Shown: positions 13,006 through 24,123 of the stretch, one piece after another
Layout of the letters: each line of letters starts with the position of its first letter
How positions within the stretch are numbered: position 1 is the stretch's first letter
Source: Boswellia sacra
Taxonomy: Eukaryota > Streptophyta > Magnoliopsida > Sapindales > Burseraceae
DNA length: 64,000 nt
Assembly (NCBI GenBank): GCA_013180625.2
Contig: SNVD02002702.1
Coordinates: 806,001 to 870,000, forward strand
Direction of reading: 5' to 3'
Made by a program: the position numbers and the translations under genes
The notes under the pieces: generated by a model
Told to the model about the DNA's origin: nothing
The model's database searches: none
Seen by the model: the letters and a program-made list of their open reading frames with translations, nothing else

Positions 13006-13655
13006 GCTTGTACTTGTAGATCTATATAACATTACACGATATATGAACTAAGTTTTGAAGGGGTCTTATCAATCGAATTAGTGAAACCTTACAGTCTGTT
13101 TGAATGATTGTAAAGAAAAATTAACTTCTTCTATCGACGATTTCGACCTATTCTAAAATTTTATCATCAGTGCATCGCCAGTTGTATTTTCATGCCTCTT
13201 TCCCATCTTCCCAATCTAATTGCATATCCTAATCCCTGAAATGAATATAGTTGCTTTTGAAAGAGAAATCATCATTTGCTTTGACAAGTTTCATACCAAT
13301 GGCAAATATCACAATTTACAAATGTCCCTGTTTCAAAGTTGATTAATAATCCTCTAGGCAAGAAACTAACAACGATTTCAATTCATCATGTTTTACAAAA
13401 GTTGATTAAATTATGCCACGTTAATTTACTCCATTTTACTGTATATAATTAGATGAAAAATTACTAGTCAATTTTAATTTAATGGTTCAATTCAACCTAA
13501 TCTTTTTAAAAAAACAAACATGAACTTGAAGTCTATTTTATCATTGATACTTAACATGTAATATACCCTATAGATTATATAAGCAGCTTGAGCCCGTATT
13601 AATTAATGGTTCGAACGAGTGTCAAATTGCGTAGAATTATTAGTTTATAGCCACC

Positions 13656-13664
<9 letters not shown>

Positions 13665-13693
<29 letters not shown>
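13665..13693. repeat. (TA)n microsatellite
   Basis: A TA run of about 29 bp. The paralogous position near 54635 has only GATATCGATA, so it expanded on this copy. Confidence 0.85.
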
Positions 13694-13694
<1 letters not shown>

Positions 13695-13771
13695 CATGTA
13701 TTCTTTCAGTTGGGCGACTGATTTTGTCTTGAATTCAATTGGGTTGAACTGAGTGATTTCAACTTAGGTTC

Positions 13772-14013
13772 ATGTGGAAGCAATAGTACGGAAGGGGAGT
13801 TCTATTGAGGTCCCAATTTTTATCTCATTAGCCTCAACCTCTAACTAATTAGGATATAATCATAATTTTAAAATATTTTCAAATAACATTTTAATGTGGA
13901 AGCAATAGTACGGAAGGGGAGTTCTATTGAGGTCCCAATTTTTATCTCATTAGCCTCAACCTCTAACTAATTAGGATATAATCATAATTTTAAAATATTT
14001 TCAAATAACATTT
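13772..14013. repeat. 122-bp perfect or near-perfect tandem duplication
   Basis: The segment beginning ATGTGGAAGCAATAGTACGG occurs at 13772 and again at 13894 with no difference I could see. The paralogous site upstream of D (54720 onward) has one copy, so the duplication is young and arose after the large segmental duplication. It overlaps the left end of the AT-rich MITE. Confidence 0.9.
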
Positions 14014-14644
14014 TATTGCGTCTAACTTAAATCTTAAATACTTTAACAATACCCTTAATTATATTATTTGATTTTAATGGTATTTGACTTTTTTTTCTTC
14101 AATTTAACCTTTAATTAAATCATTATTTGATGTAGCATTTGAATTTTTTTTTTATATTCTTTCATCACTTAGAGTTTAAAATATAATATGACGAATGAAA
14201 AAAAAATTATCTATGTTTTTAAAGTAAAAATTGTATCCCTTATGTTACTAAATTCTCTAGTCAATCAAATTATTTCTTAGTTGTAGCCTTCGAAAGAGAA
14301 TAGGTAACTAAATTATATACATAGAATTGGCTAAAAGAGAAAGAAAGAATGGATCTTAACTAATTTCAGAGAAAATGCAGAGAGATAAGAATTAAAGAGA
14401 TAGATGAAATTGGCCTGCGAGTGAGGGGTAGGTAGAGAGAAAATAGGAGAAACTGATAAAGATATGTAAGGAGAAAATATAAGTTTTTGTTAAGTCAAAC
14501 TATCGCAACATTAATTACCATATTTATTGCAATTTTCATCATTAATTACCCCATTTATTATAATTTCTTTTACAAATTTATCCTTATTTAATTTAAAAAT
14601 AGGGTTTAAAGAGATAAAAAAATAAGAGCTTAATAGAACTACTC
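13796..14644. mobile_element. AT-rich MITE family, copy 1
   Basis: The left end reads GGAGTTCTATTGAGGTCC. The reverse complement of the right end reads GAGTAGTTCTATTAAGCTC. The element has no coding capacity and is inflated by the 122-bp tandem duplication. Related copies lie at 34499-34811, 44226-44773 and 44905-45213 (opposite orientation) and at 54745-55303 (same orientation, paralogous site). All contain A- or T-runs around the motif AAATCAAATGATAATTTAAT or its complement. The superfamily is not assigned because I could not fix the target duplication. Confidence 0.6.
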
Positions 14645-15218
14645 ATACATAAAGATGGGTTGGTGTGCTTGATACTCATTGTAAGTTAACTCTCACATAA
14701 TGATTCATATTTCTTACTATAAGATCAATCATATACATTATAAAATTTATCTTGAAATCTTGCATGTAAAATGATTTGGTATAAATTTAAAATGACCACA
14801 TTATTCATTACGTCGTCTACTTAATCCATTTGTCAATAATTGATTAAATACATATTATTCTTTCTATAATGCGCATTGCTGGCGTTTCAAGTTTCAACTT
14901 CCATCTAAGGTCCCGAGTCAATAAAAATCAATAAAAGAACCAACAGTATCGATCAAAATTACTATATCACTAAGTGTCTCTTCCTAGTTGACTAGTAGAA
15001 TGACCCCAATAGGTAAATTCTTCTGGATAAATTATTAATTTCATAACAATTTTTTGCTTCAGAATTAAGTTGTATATTTAATGTCTTAAGCGCCATTCCA
15101 CTACTTATTATTTTTAGTTCAAATTTTTACATTTTATACATATTCCAATAGGAAGACAGACAATTGCAAATATAGATAAAAGCATTATTGTGACAATTAA
15201 ACAAAAAATTATAAAATA

Positions 15219-15994
15219 TTTTATTTGTGATTTTGTCTTATTAGAATATTAGGTGCGCAATATAGGATTTGTTTCTAGATTAGAATTAAAACAAATTGAA
15301 ATTTGTATCAAACTAGGAAGTTGAGATTGATTGTAATTTGCTTTAATAGGATAATCTTGGTTACTCATAGTTTGACAAAGAAATTAAAATAGGAAGAGTT
15401 TTGATTATACTTCTAGTCTAGAAATCATTGTTAGGCTAGGAAAGAAACTCAAAGGCCTATATAAGAGCCTTGTTTATATGAGTGAAAAAATACAACAAGA
15501 AGAGAAGAGAGACAGAGAATGTTTCAGACACCTTGGAATAAAGAAGGTTGGCAATGTGTAGGAGTGATCTTGGAGTTTCGTAATTTGGATTCTTTTGGAA
15601 ACAAACATCATAAGTGTGGTATCCTTGGAGTGTTGTTAGAGAGAAAATCGTGTTAGAAATCAGGTGCCCAGTGAGTTCTTCTTGGTTAGTCTTTCATTAG
15701 AAGTATATATCATAGATTGATGACTATTTTAGGGCATAAAATAGGAAAGCTATAAGGTTTGAAATCTTTGTAATTGCTACACATATTCTTGTTATTTTTC
15801 TTTATTGTTATTTGGAATAAAGTTGTTGTTGAGGTCTCCAAAGTGGACGTAGGCTTAATTGGCCAAACTACTATAAATCTGGTGTCACTTGTCTTATCTA
15901 TTTTCTTATTGGTTTTTCTTGCTGTTATTTCATCATAATTTTGTTAAGATCCCGAATTGAATGCTTCTGCTACTAGCCTAGAAAAGACACGACA
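15219..15994 (+). repeat. 5' LTR of gag/protease element, copy 1
   Basis: 776 bp, matching 55870-56673 along its whole length, and its first ~370 bp matching 17705-18073 and 59233-59596. It includes a GAAGAGAAGAGAGACAGAG purine run and ends ACGACA just before the primer site. Confidence 0.75.
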
Positions 15995-16027
15995 AATGGT
16001 ATTAGAGCTTTGGTCCTTGAATCTGAG

Positions 16028-17265
16028 ATGGCTACAACAAAATTTAAGATGGAACGGTTTAACAACGGTGATTTTAGTATTTGGCGTAGAAGGATGAGAG
16101 TTATACTAGTTTAGCAGAAGGTGGCTTAGACGTTGGGTGGCAAGAGTAAACTATCGACTACGTTGACTGAAGAGCAAAAACAAGAGATGTTAGAGATAGT
16201 ATATATTCTCATTGTTCTATATCTGAGTGACAATGTGTTGAGATAGGTTTCGAAGGAGACAGTTGTAGCATGGATTTGGTTGAAATTAGAGCGTCTATAC
16301 ATGACAAAATCTCTAACAAACTGAATATATTAAAGGTGAAGTTGTTTGGGTTCAAGATGCAAGAGGAAAAGAGCATTGATGAGAATTTTGATTATTTCAA
16401 TAGAATAGTCATTGATCTGGAAAACATTAAGGAAAAGATCAATGAGGAAAATCAAGCTGTCATTTTTTTGAATTCTTTACCAATGACGTATAGTCAACTG
16501 AGAGATACCTTTCGATATGGTCGTGATTCTTTAACGATGGAAGAAATCGAACCTGCGATTAGGTCCAAGGAGATGGAGTTAAAAGCTGAAAAGAAGATAT
16601 TGACTACTAGGAGCAGTCCTGAAGCACTAACTGTTAAAGGCAAAAAGGGCAAGTGTCAATCGTCATCTAAGAAGTTTGATAAATCAAAGGTGAGTTGTCA
16701 TCACTATAAGAATTGGGGGCATTTTCGAAAAGATTGTCTAGAAAGATTAAAGCGTCAAGGAGATGGGAAGTCTAAGCATGGAGATGTGGCTTTCTAGGAA
16801 TATAAATCTAGTGAGGTTTTGATACATTCGTTAATTGAAGGTCAAAAGGAATGAATTCTTGATTCTGGATGTTCATTCCATATGTGTTCACATAGAGGAT
16901 GGTTTCAATCCTTTAACGAAAAGGTGGAGGGAGCTATTCTCCTTGGTAACAACAAGGCTTGCAAGGAAGTTGGGGTTGGTTTAGTCGAAGTCAAGATGTT
17001 TGACGGCTATGATCGTGTCCTCAGTAATGTGAGGTATGTCCCTGAGTTTAGAAGCAATTTGATTTCTCTTGGTGTGCTTAATAGTCTAGGATATGTAGTC
17101 AAGATAGTGAATGGCTACATGAAAATTATTAAGGGTGTTATTACTGTTATGAAGGATAAATTAAAAAATTGTCTGTATTCTTTGATTGAAAATGAAGAAG
17201 CATGTGATATTAGTAATGGAAGAGAGCAATTTGAGCTTACAGTAAAGCTTCTGGCAAATAATTAG
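16028..17265 (+). pseudogene. Degenerate copia gag-protease frame (copy 1)
   Basis: It begins MATTKFKMERFNNGDFSIWR, typical of TNT1-like copia gag. Several stops follow (near 16110, 16130 and 16245). An open stretch at 16270-16797 contains a zinc-knuckle relative (CHHYKNWGHFRKDC, where the usual second Cys of CX2CX4HX4C is Tyr). After a TAG near 16795, the stretch to 17265 holds the protease signature LDSGCSFHMCSH and the conserved NVRYVPEFRSNLISLG region. The frame ends before any integrase. It cannot produce a polyprotein. The missing Cys in the knuckle and the stops indicate long inactivity. Confidence 0.8.
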
Positions 17266-17704
17266 TTCATGGTAAAAAAACTAGTGGAATAGATGAAGCA
17301 CGACAAAAGCGGTGTATGGAAAAGGTGTTGCAATGGTTTGATACGACAGTTAGCAAGCTCAAGCATGGCTAGGACTTGATCCAAATCAAATGTACTTAGT
17401 GCCCTGAGGGGCTAGTGGAGAGCAGTACCTGGAACAAAGAAGAAAAGTTAGAAATCAGATTTGAGGCAATTGCACACCTGTGCATGGTGAGTTACGCTCG
17501 TGCGCAAGGTAGGTTGTCTTCCTACACAAGTGTGGCAGAAAAGTCGCACTCCTATGCATGCACAACAAACAAGGAATGGGTACATTTCATATTGAAAGTT
17601 GTCACTTCTGCACAACAGTAGTTGCGCGCTTGTGTAACGACTTAAACTGGGAATCCTTCTTCAACGTGGAATCAACATGGTTAAAACAAAAACAAGGTAG
17701 AAAT

Positions 17705-18073
17705 TGTTATTTCTGGTTTTGCCTTATTATAATATTAGGTAATATAGGATTTATTTCTATATTATAATTAAAAAAAATTGAAATTTGTATCAAACTAGGA
17801 AGTTGAGTTTGATTGTAATTGGTTCTAATAGGATAATCTTAGTTACTCATAGTTTGATAAGGAAACTTAATAGAAAGAGTTTTGATTATATTTCTAGTCT
17901 AGGAATCATTGTTAGACTTTGGAAAGAAACTCAAAGGCCTATATATGAGCCTTGTTAATATGAGTGAAAAAATACAACAAGTGAAATGAGAGAGAGAGAG
18001 AGAGAACATTTCAGAAACCTTGGAATAGAGAAGGTCGGCAACGTGTGGGAGTGATATTGGAGCTCCGTAATTT
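17705..18073 (+). repeat. Truncated 3' LTR of gag/protease element, copy 1
   Basis: It starts TGTTATTTCTGG after the polypurine stretch and aligns to the first ~370 bp of the 5' LTR. It contains a short GA microsatellite near 17988-18004. It ends at CCGTAATTT, where it joins non-LTR sequence shared with 59597 onward. Confidence 0.75.
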
Positions 18074-18831
18074 AAGTGGTTTGACCAATATACTTTGAAC
18101 GAAACTTTCACCATTAAGAATAATAAAAGATTGCCGAGAGTTTCAACCCGAGAAAGGACATTCTTAACTATTGTGAAAGACTTACATGGGACATACTCAC
18201 TAGGTAATCTTACTTATTTGGTGAGTCTATCTAATTAGGAGATGACATACCATCACGAGAGAATAAGAAAATAGAATAACTAATTTGAGAAAAAAAATTG
18301 AGCTAACTCAGCATTGATAACTGAAAAAATTTTTAAAAATAGTAATTGGTAAACAAATGGTACAATATAAATAGTTTAGCATACCACATTAACATACTGA
18401 CATTGTATACCAGGCTCAAGAACATATGATGTAATTTTAAATGATTGAATATCTAATATGGGAGCAAAAAAAAAAAAAATACTGCAAGCTATGTTAATCC
18501 GTATGTACCTATTACAAATTGCACCTAGCCATTTGATATTCTGTAGTCCCATCATATTATATGAACAATCACAATTTAAAAATAGGCCTGTTTTCGTAAC
18601 CAAAAATAAAGAAGAATAAGTAACTGAAAACTAATGAAGTAACCATGTAGTGGAATGACTGACTTAAACTTAATCGTTAACCGAAAAAATACAATATATG
18701 AAACGTAACTTAAATTGCAAAACATGAAAAACACAAAAAGATCCAAGTAAGACAAAGCAAACAAAAAAGAGAAGCAGAAGAAGAAAGACTTCACTTGTTT
18801 TACAAATGAGTTGGCTTTGCCGGCTTCAAAG
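18074..18831. other. 3' flank of TNL-B
   Basis: Spacer homologous to about 59597-60365 (3' flank of E), and its second half to about 38200-38500 and 48000-48130 (for example GTACCTATTACAAATTGCAC, then AATGAGTTGGCTTTGCCGGC). The last five bases (CAAAG, 18827-18831) are the left target duplication of the copia element. No gene is visible. Confidence 0.6.
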
Positions 18832-19386
18832 TGTTATGCACAGCGAAAGCGATAACCAACAGAATAACCAAAATGCACAACACAAACTATGTTAGGTAAT
18901 TGAATATAATAGCAACTCAAGAGGCAACCAATCAACCACAATGCAAAATAGAAAGAACACCATGATTTAATGAGGTTCGGTATAAATACCTTCGTCCTCG
19001 GGCGCCGCTGAAGAAACTTTCCACTATCTTCAAAGAGAATTATAAACTTTTGGGCCACAATACAAATACCACAACTATTAGACCAAACTGCAATTACCCA
19101 AATAGTTAGGCCAAACTGTAATTACTCGAACAATTGGGCAATACTACAAATACCCAAAACAAAGGGAAAAAACAAATATTAGAAACTTTAAGGTCCTTAA
19201 TGAAAGGCCCTTAAACTATGAGGTTTTATATGTGAGACCTTACAAATAGAGGGGGTGGAGGAGAATTTCCAATGGTACAATTAAACTTCTCCCATGTGGC
19301 TTCTTTTATAAGCCCACATGAGACCCATGCTTTACAACTTAACCAATGTGGGATCTCTCCCACTTGCATATGAGCCACACTCAACA
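18832..19386 (-). repeat. 3' LTR (element orientation) of the copia element
   Basis: 555 bp, including the 84-bp segment at 18888-18971 missing from the partner LTR. The ends are intact (TGTT/AACA in plus orientation TGTTATGC...CTCAACA). Confidence 0.9.
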
Positions 19387-19487
19387 AATCTCTACCTTGG
19401 CGAATATGCCGACCCACTACAAATTTCTTCTTTTTCCCACATTCTCTATCACAACTGCAACGCCTTCAAATGCGCCCAATGGCGCGA

Positions 19488-22400
19488 TCAAACTCGTACA
19501 ATGTTGATCAAGTCCAAACAATGACTGAACTTGATCACTGTCACAACCTTAGTCAGCATATCTGCGGGATTCTCGGCAGTCTCAATCTTCTGAAGTAAGA
19601 CTCTTCCTTCATCAATGATTTCCCGCACAAAGTGATACCGAACATCAATATGCTTCATACGAACATGGAACACTAGATTCTTCGCTAAGTGGATAGCACT
19701 CTGACTGTCAGAATAAAGACTAATCTTCTTCTGCCCAATTCCCAATTCATCCAGCAATCCGTGTAACCAAATAGCTTCCTTCACAGCCTCTGTCGTTGCC
19801 ATATACTCTGCCTCTGTAATAGACAAAGCCACTGTAGACTGTAAAGTAGACTTCCAACTCACCGGTGCTCTTGCAAGAGTAAACATATAACCGGTTGTCG
19901 ATCGATGTTTCTCCAAATCACCAGCATAATCTGAATCAACATAACCAATAGCGTACTGACCACATGTATTATCTCTCTTAAAGACTAAGCTAACATCTAC
20001 GGTTTTCAACAAATACCGTAGAATCCATTTTACTGCTTGCCAATGTCCTTTACCAGGATCATGCATATACCTGCTCACAATTCCAACTACATATGAAATG
20101 TCGGGTCTCGTACACACCATAGCATACATCAGGCAACCAACTGCATTAGCATATGGAACTCGAGACATATACTCTCGTTCCTCATCTGTACTAGGAGATA
20201 AAGATGCACTGAACTTTATATGAGGAGCAAGTGGGGTACTTACAGGTTTTGACTGCTCCGTAATGCCAAACCGCTGTAATACCTTCTTCAGATATTGCTT
20301 CTGAGTCAAACAAATCTTGCCTCTCCCTCCATCTCTGCTAATCTCCATACCTAATATCTTCTTAGCTTTACCCAAATCTTTCATCTCAAACTCTCGATTC
20401 AACTGAGTCTTCAACTTTGCAATTTCTTCAACATTCATCGAAGCTATCAATATATCATCAACATATAAGAGTAGATAAATGAAAGAACCATCATGTAGCA
20501 ACTGAAAATACACACAATTATCAAATTTGCTTCTTGTGTACCTCTGACCCATCATAAACCGATCAAATCGCTTATACCACTTTCTGGGAGATTGCTTCAA
20601 ACCATAAAGCGATCTTTTCAGTGTGCAAACCAAATTTTTCTTACCAGCAACTTTGAATCCCTCTGGCTGAGTCATATAGATTTCCTATTCCAAGTCACCA
20701 TGTAAAAATGCAGTTTTTATATCAAGCTGAACTAGTTCCATATTCATCTGAGCTACTAAGGCCAACAAAATTCTAATGGAAGAATGTTTCACAACTGGAG
20801 AAAATACCTCAATGTAGTCAATTCCTTCCCTCTGAGCGTACCCTTTAGCTACCAACCTTACCTTGTAGCGGACGTCATTCTTGTAAAAAAATCCATCTTT
20901 CTTTGCATATACCCATTTGCACCCAATTGCCTTTTTACCCTTCGGTAGTTGAGCTAGCTCCCAAGTTTTATTCTTCTGAAGAGACCGCATCTCTTCACTC
21001 ATAGCTATCTTCCACTGATCAACTTCAGAACATCTAACTGTCTCTCTATAAGTGGAAGGAACATCAGCATCTACAATTGGAAGTGCATAGAACACCATAT
21101 CAGCAAATCGAGCAGGTCTGCGAATCTCACTTCTTGGCCTATTAACTGCAATAGATTCTTGTTGCTGTTGAGGTTCCTGAGTAGAACCTTCTCCATCATC
21201 TCCCAAATCTCCCTCTGTCATAGGAGTACCATCATCTGTCTCAATAGATCTAACTGGGTTCAATGTCGTCGTTTCAAACTCCACCTGCTGCTGAGTATGC
21301 TCCACCTGCTGTGGAGTACCATTCACCTTTGTCTGGTTTTCTGATTTCTTCAACATTGAAGACTCATCAAATGTCACATCTCTGCTGGATACAATCTTCC
21401 TCGTACTAGGATACCAAAGACGATATCCTTTTACACCTGAAACAAATCCCAAGAAAATCGCTTTCTTGGCTCTAGGATCCAGCTTAGATTCTTTCACATG
21501 ATAATATGTAGGAGAACCAAAAACATGTAAAGAATCATAATCAGAAACAGGTTGTCCAGACCATACCTCCAATGGAATTCTATCACCAATAGCAGCTGAA
21601 GGTAGACGATTAATGAGATGACACGCATAAGTCACAACCTCAGCCTAAAATTCCTTGCCCAGCCCAGCATTGGACAACATACACCGAACTTTCTCCAGCA
21701 ATGTTCGGTTCATGCGTTCTGCCACCCCATTCTGTTGTGGTGTACCTTTAACAGTAAAATGACGTATAATACCCTCATCACGACACAATTTCAAAAACTG
21801 ATCACTGCAATACTCACCACCATTATCTGTTCTGAGATGCTTGATCTTCTTGCCAGTTTGTGTCTCAATCATCTTTTTCCATTTAAGGAAATCATGAAGT
21901 ACATCATCTTTTGATTTCAAACAGTACACCTAAGTTCTTCTGGAAAAATCATCAACAAAAGTAATAAAGTAGTGCCTACCTCCTATCGATGCGATTTTAG
22001 TAGGTCCCCACACATCTGAATGAACATAATCAAGAATACCCTTGGTATTATGAATAGCGGTGCCAAACTTCACTCTCTTCTGCTTTCCCAGAACACAATG
22101 CTCACAGAAATCCAGCTTGCAGGTCTTTGCACCTTTCAATAAGCCTCGTTTCACCAAACTTAATAAGGCTTTCTCACCTGCATGTCCCAAACGCATATGC
22201 CACAGTCTCGTGATCTCTGAATCTGTATTATTATCAGAAACCATAGCCGCTGATCCAATAACCGTACTACCATTATAGTAATACAAGTTGTTCCTCCTAA
22301 TGCCTTTCAATACCACAAGAGCGCCTGAAGTGACCCTCAGAATACCATCTCGAATAGATATACCACAACTTTTAGATTCCAAGGCTCCCAAAGAGATGAG

Positions 22401-23486
22401 ATTCTTCTTCAACTTTGGTACATACCGAACATCTGTCAGAATTCTAGTCAGTCCATCATGATTCCTCAATCGGGTCAAACCTATCCCAGCAGTATGGCAA
22501 ATATCATCATTGCCCATATACACAACTCCACAATCAAGCTCTTCAAACTGAAAGAACCAATCCCGATGTGGACACATATGATAAGTATAACCCGAATCCA
22601 TAATCAACTCATCAGAAACAGAAGTGGATGGATGACCAACTAGACATATATCTGACTCACTATCATCCTTACGCTCAACAACACATGCATCAGAAACAGC
22701 CTTGCCCTTATCTTTGTTTTTCAACTTAGGACAATCTTTCTTCCAATGCCATTTCTCATGACAAAAGGCACACTCATCTTTTCCTAATCTACGCCTCGAC
22801 CAAGATTTTTTTCTTTTTCCTGATTTCCTACTTTGACTACGCCGTCTCACTGTCAATGCATCTACTGACTCATCCCTATGTTTCCTTTGATCTTTCTTAC
22901 GAATTTCATAATTTAACAAAGCAGAACAAACTTCTTCAAAAGACAATTTATCTTTCCCATGGATAAGAGTAATGCATAAATGATCTAATTCATCCGGAAG
23001 TGAGTTAATCAATAGCATAGCCTTAATTTCATCTTTGAAGGTTTCATCTAAGTTTAACAAATCAGCAATTATCTTATTAAACTCATCAATATGAGAACTG
23101 ATGCTCGTACTTGGTTTCAACTGGAGACGGAACAATCTCTTCAATAGGTACAGCCGATTCTCATTGCTTTTCTTCATATATTTATTTTCCAGCGCCTTCC
23201 ACAGTTTGCTTGTAGATGTCTTTTTTGTGAACGGATACTTCTGTTCTCTACACAAGCAAGAGCGAATCAACCCACAGGCTTTTATATTAAGCCTATCCCA
23301 ATCTCTTGCACTGATATCTTCTGGTTTTGTTTCTTCCAGAACAATATCCAAATCTTGCTGATACAACCCGTTGAACACCTCACTTTGCCATAAGCCGAAA
23401 TTATTTCGACCATCAAATTTTTCAACATCGATTTTTGCATTTGTCACAGTCACTGTCTTCTCAAGTACAGTTGACGATGAAGCCAT
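19488..23486 (-). pseudogene. Copia gag-pol polyprotein with three in-frame TAG codons
   Basis: A single long reading frame in one phase, with no frameshift seen, is interrupted by TAG three times: near 21930 (after FVDDFSRRT), near 21645 (after AGLGKEF) and near 20685 (after FLHGDLE). Domains in order are: gag with LWKALENKYM; a zinc-knuckle relative, CAFCHEKWHWKKDC; protease MDSGYTYHMC; the integrase zinc-binding part LWHMRLGHAGE...CEHCVLGK and core residues in HSDVWGP and TDNGGEYC; reverse transcriptase with LLLYVDDILIAS; RNase H with DSDYAGD, TEAEYMA and SQSAIHLAKN. The first two stops are TGG-to-TAG changes judged by the usual family residue, the third probably GAG-to-TAG. The copy is otherwise well preserved, which suggests recent loss of function. 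Confidence 0.93.
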
Positions 23487-23638
23487 TACTACCTCCTACA
23501 AATAATCTCGATACACAAATCACCAATAACCAAGCTCCAAACAAACGATTATATTCAATAACTAGCAATCCAAAATCAACAGCCCAGAATAGTAGCAAAT
23601 GCTTCAATGAAATAGCCACTAACTACCCAAAAACCTTC

Positions 23639-23651
23639 GGCTCTAATACCA
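23639..23651 (-). other. Primer-binding site of the copia element (tRNA-Met type)
   Basis: TGGTATTAGAGCC on the minus strand, two bases inside the upstream LTR. It is one mismatch from the usual plant initiator-tRNA-Met priming sequence TGGTATCAGAGCC. Confidence 0.85.
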
Positions 23652-23653
23652 AT

Positions 23654-24123
23654 TGTTATGCACAGCGGAAGCGATAACCAACAGAACAACCAAAATGCAC
23701 AACACAAACGAGGTTCGGTATAAATACCTACGTCCTCGGGCGCCGCTGAAGAAACTTTCCACTATCTTCAAAGAGAATTACAAACTTTTGGGCCACAATA
23801 CAAATACCACAACTATTGGGTCAAACTGTAATTACCCAAATAGTTAGGCCAAACTGTAATTACCCAAACAATTGGGTAATACTACAAATACCCAAAACAA
23901 AGGGGAAAACCAAATATTAGAAACTTTAAATCCCTAATGAAAGGCCATTAAACTATGAGGTCTTATATGTGAGACATTACAAATAGAGGGGGTGGAGGAG
24001 AATTTCCAATGATACAATTAAACTTCTCCCATGTGGCTTCTTTTATAAGCCCACATGAGACCCATGCTTTACAACTTAATCAATGTGGGATCTCTCCCAC
24101 TTGCATATGAGCCACACTCAACA
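23654..24123 (-). repeat. 5' LTR (element orientation) of the copia element
   Basis: 470 bp, TGTTGAGTGTGG to GTGCATAACA on the minus strand. It lacks 84 bp present in the other LTR (18888-18971). The extra segment ends in an ATTTAAT-GAGGTTCGG type motif common in plant LTRs, so a deletion here is more likely than an insertion in the other LTR. Confidence 0.9.

Larger units (their letters stand above)
15219..18073 (+). mobile_element. Non-autonomous Ty1/copia-like LTR element, gag plus protease only (copy 1)
   Basis: The 5' LTR is 15219-15994 (start decayed from TG to TT, end GACA), with a tRNA-Met-type primer site TGGTATTAGAGC at 15997-16008. The internal region carries gag and protease remnants, then noncoding DNA. 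A polypurine stretch (AAGGTAGAAAT) precedes the 3' LTR, which begins TGTTATTT at 17705 and stops abruptly near 18073, running directly into TNL flank sequence. No integrase, reverse transcriptase or RNase H is present. The paralogous copy at 55870-59596 has the same structure and the same 3' truncation point, so insertion and truncation both preceded the segmental duplication. Confidence 0.8.
18832..24123 (-). mobile_element. Complete Ty1/copia LTR retrotransposon, 5.3 kb, inserted in the 3' end of TNL-B
   Basis: Both LTRs are bounded by TGTT...AACA: 18832-19386 and 23654-24123. The flanking target duplication is CAAAG (18827-18831 and 24124-24128), and the empty site is seen in paralogue E as CTTCAAAGGAATTGG near 60361. 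The coding strand is minus. The primer site TGGTATTAGAGCC lies at 23651-23639 next to the upstream LTR, and the polypurine tract CCAAGGTAGAGATT precedes the other LTR. The order protease, integrase, reverse transcriptase, RNase H defines the copia superfamily. The two LTRs differ at many sites by eye, so the insertion is not recent. Three in-frame TAG codons disable it. Confidence 0.95.

Noticed and set aside
18376..19058. Hydrophobic minus-strand frames next to the copia LTR
   Set aside because: One crosses the TSD/LTR junction and the others lie in AT-rich TNL flank; no conserved protein features.
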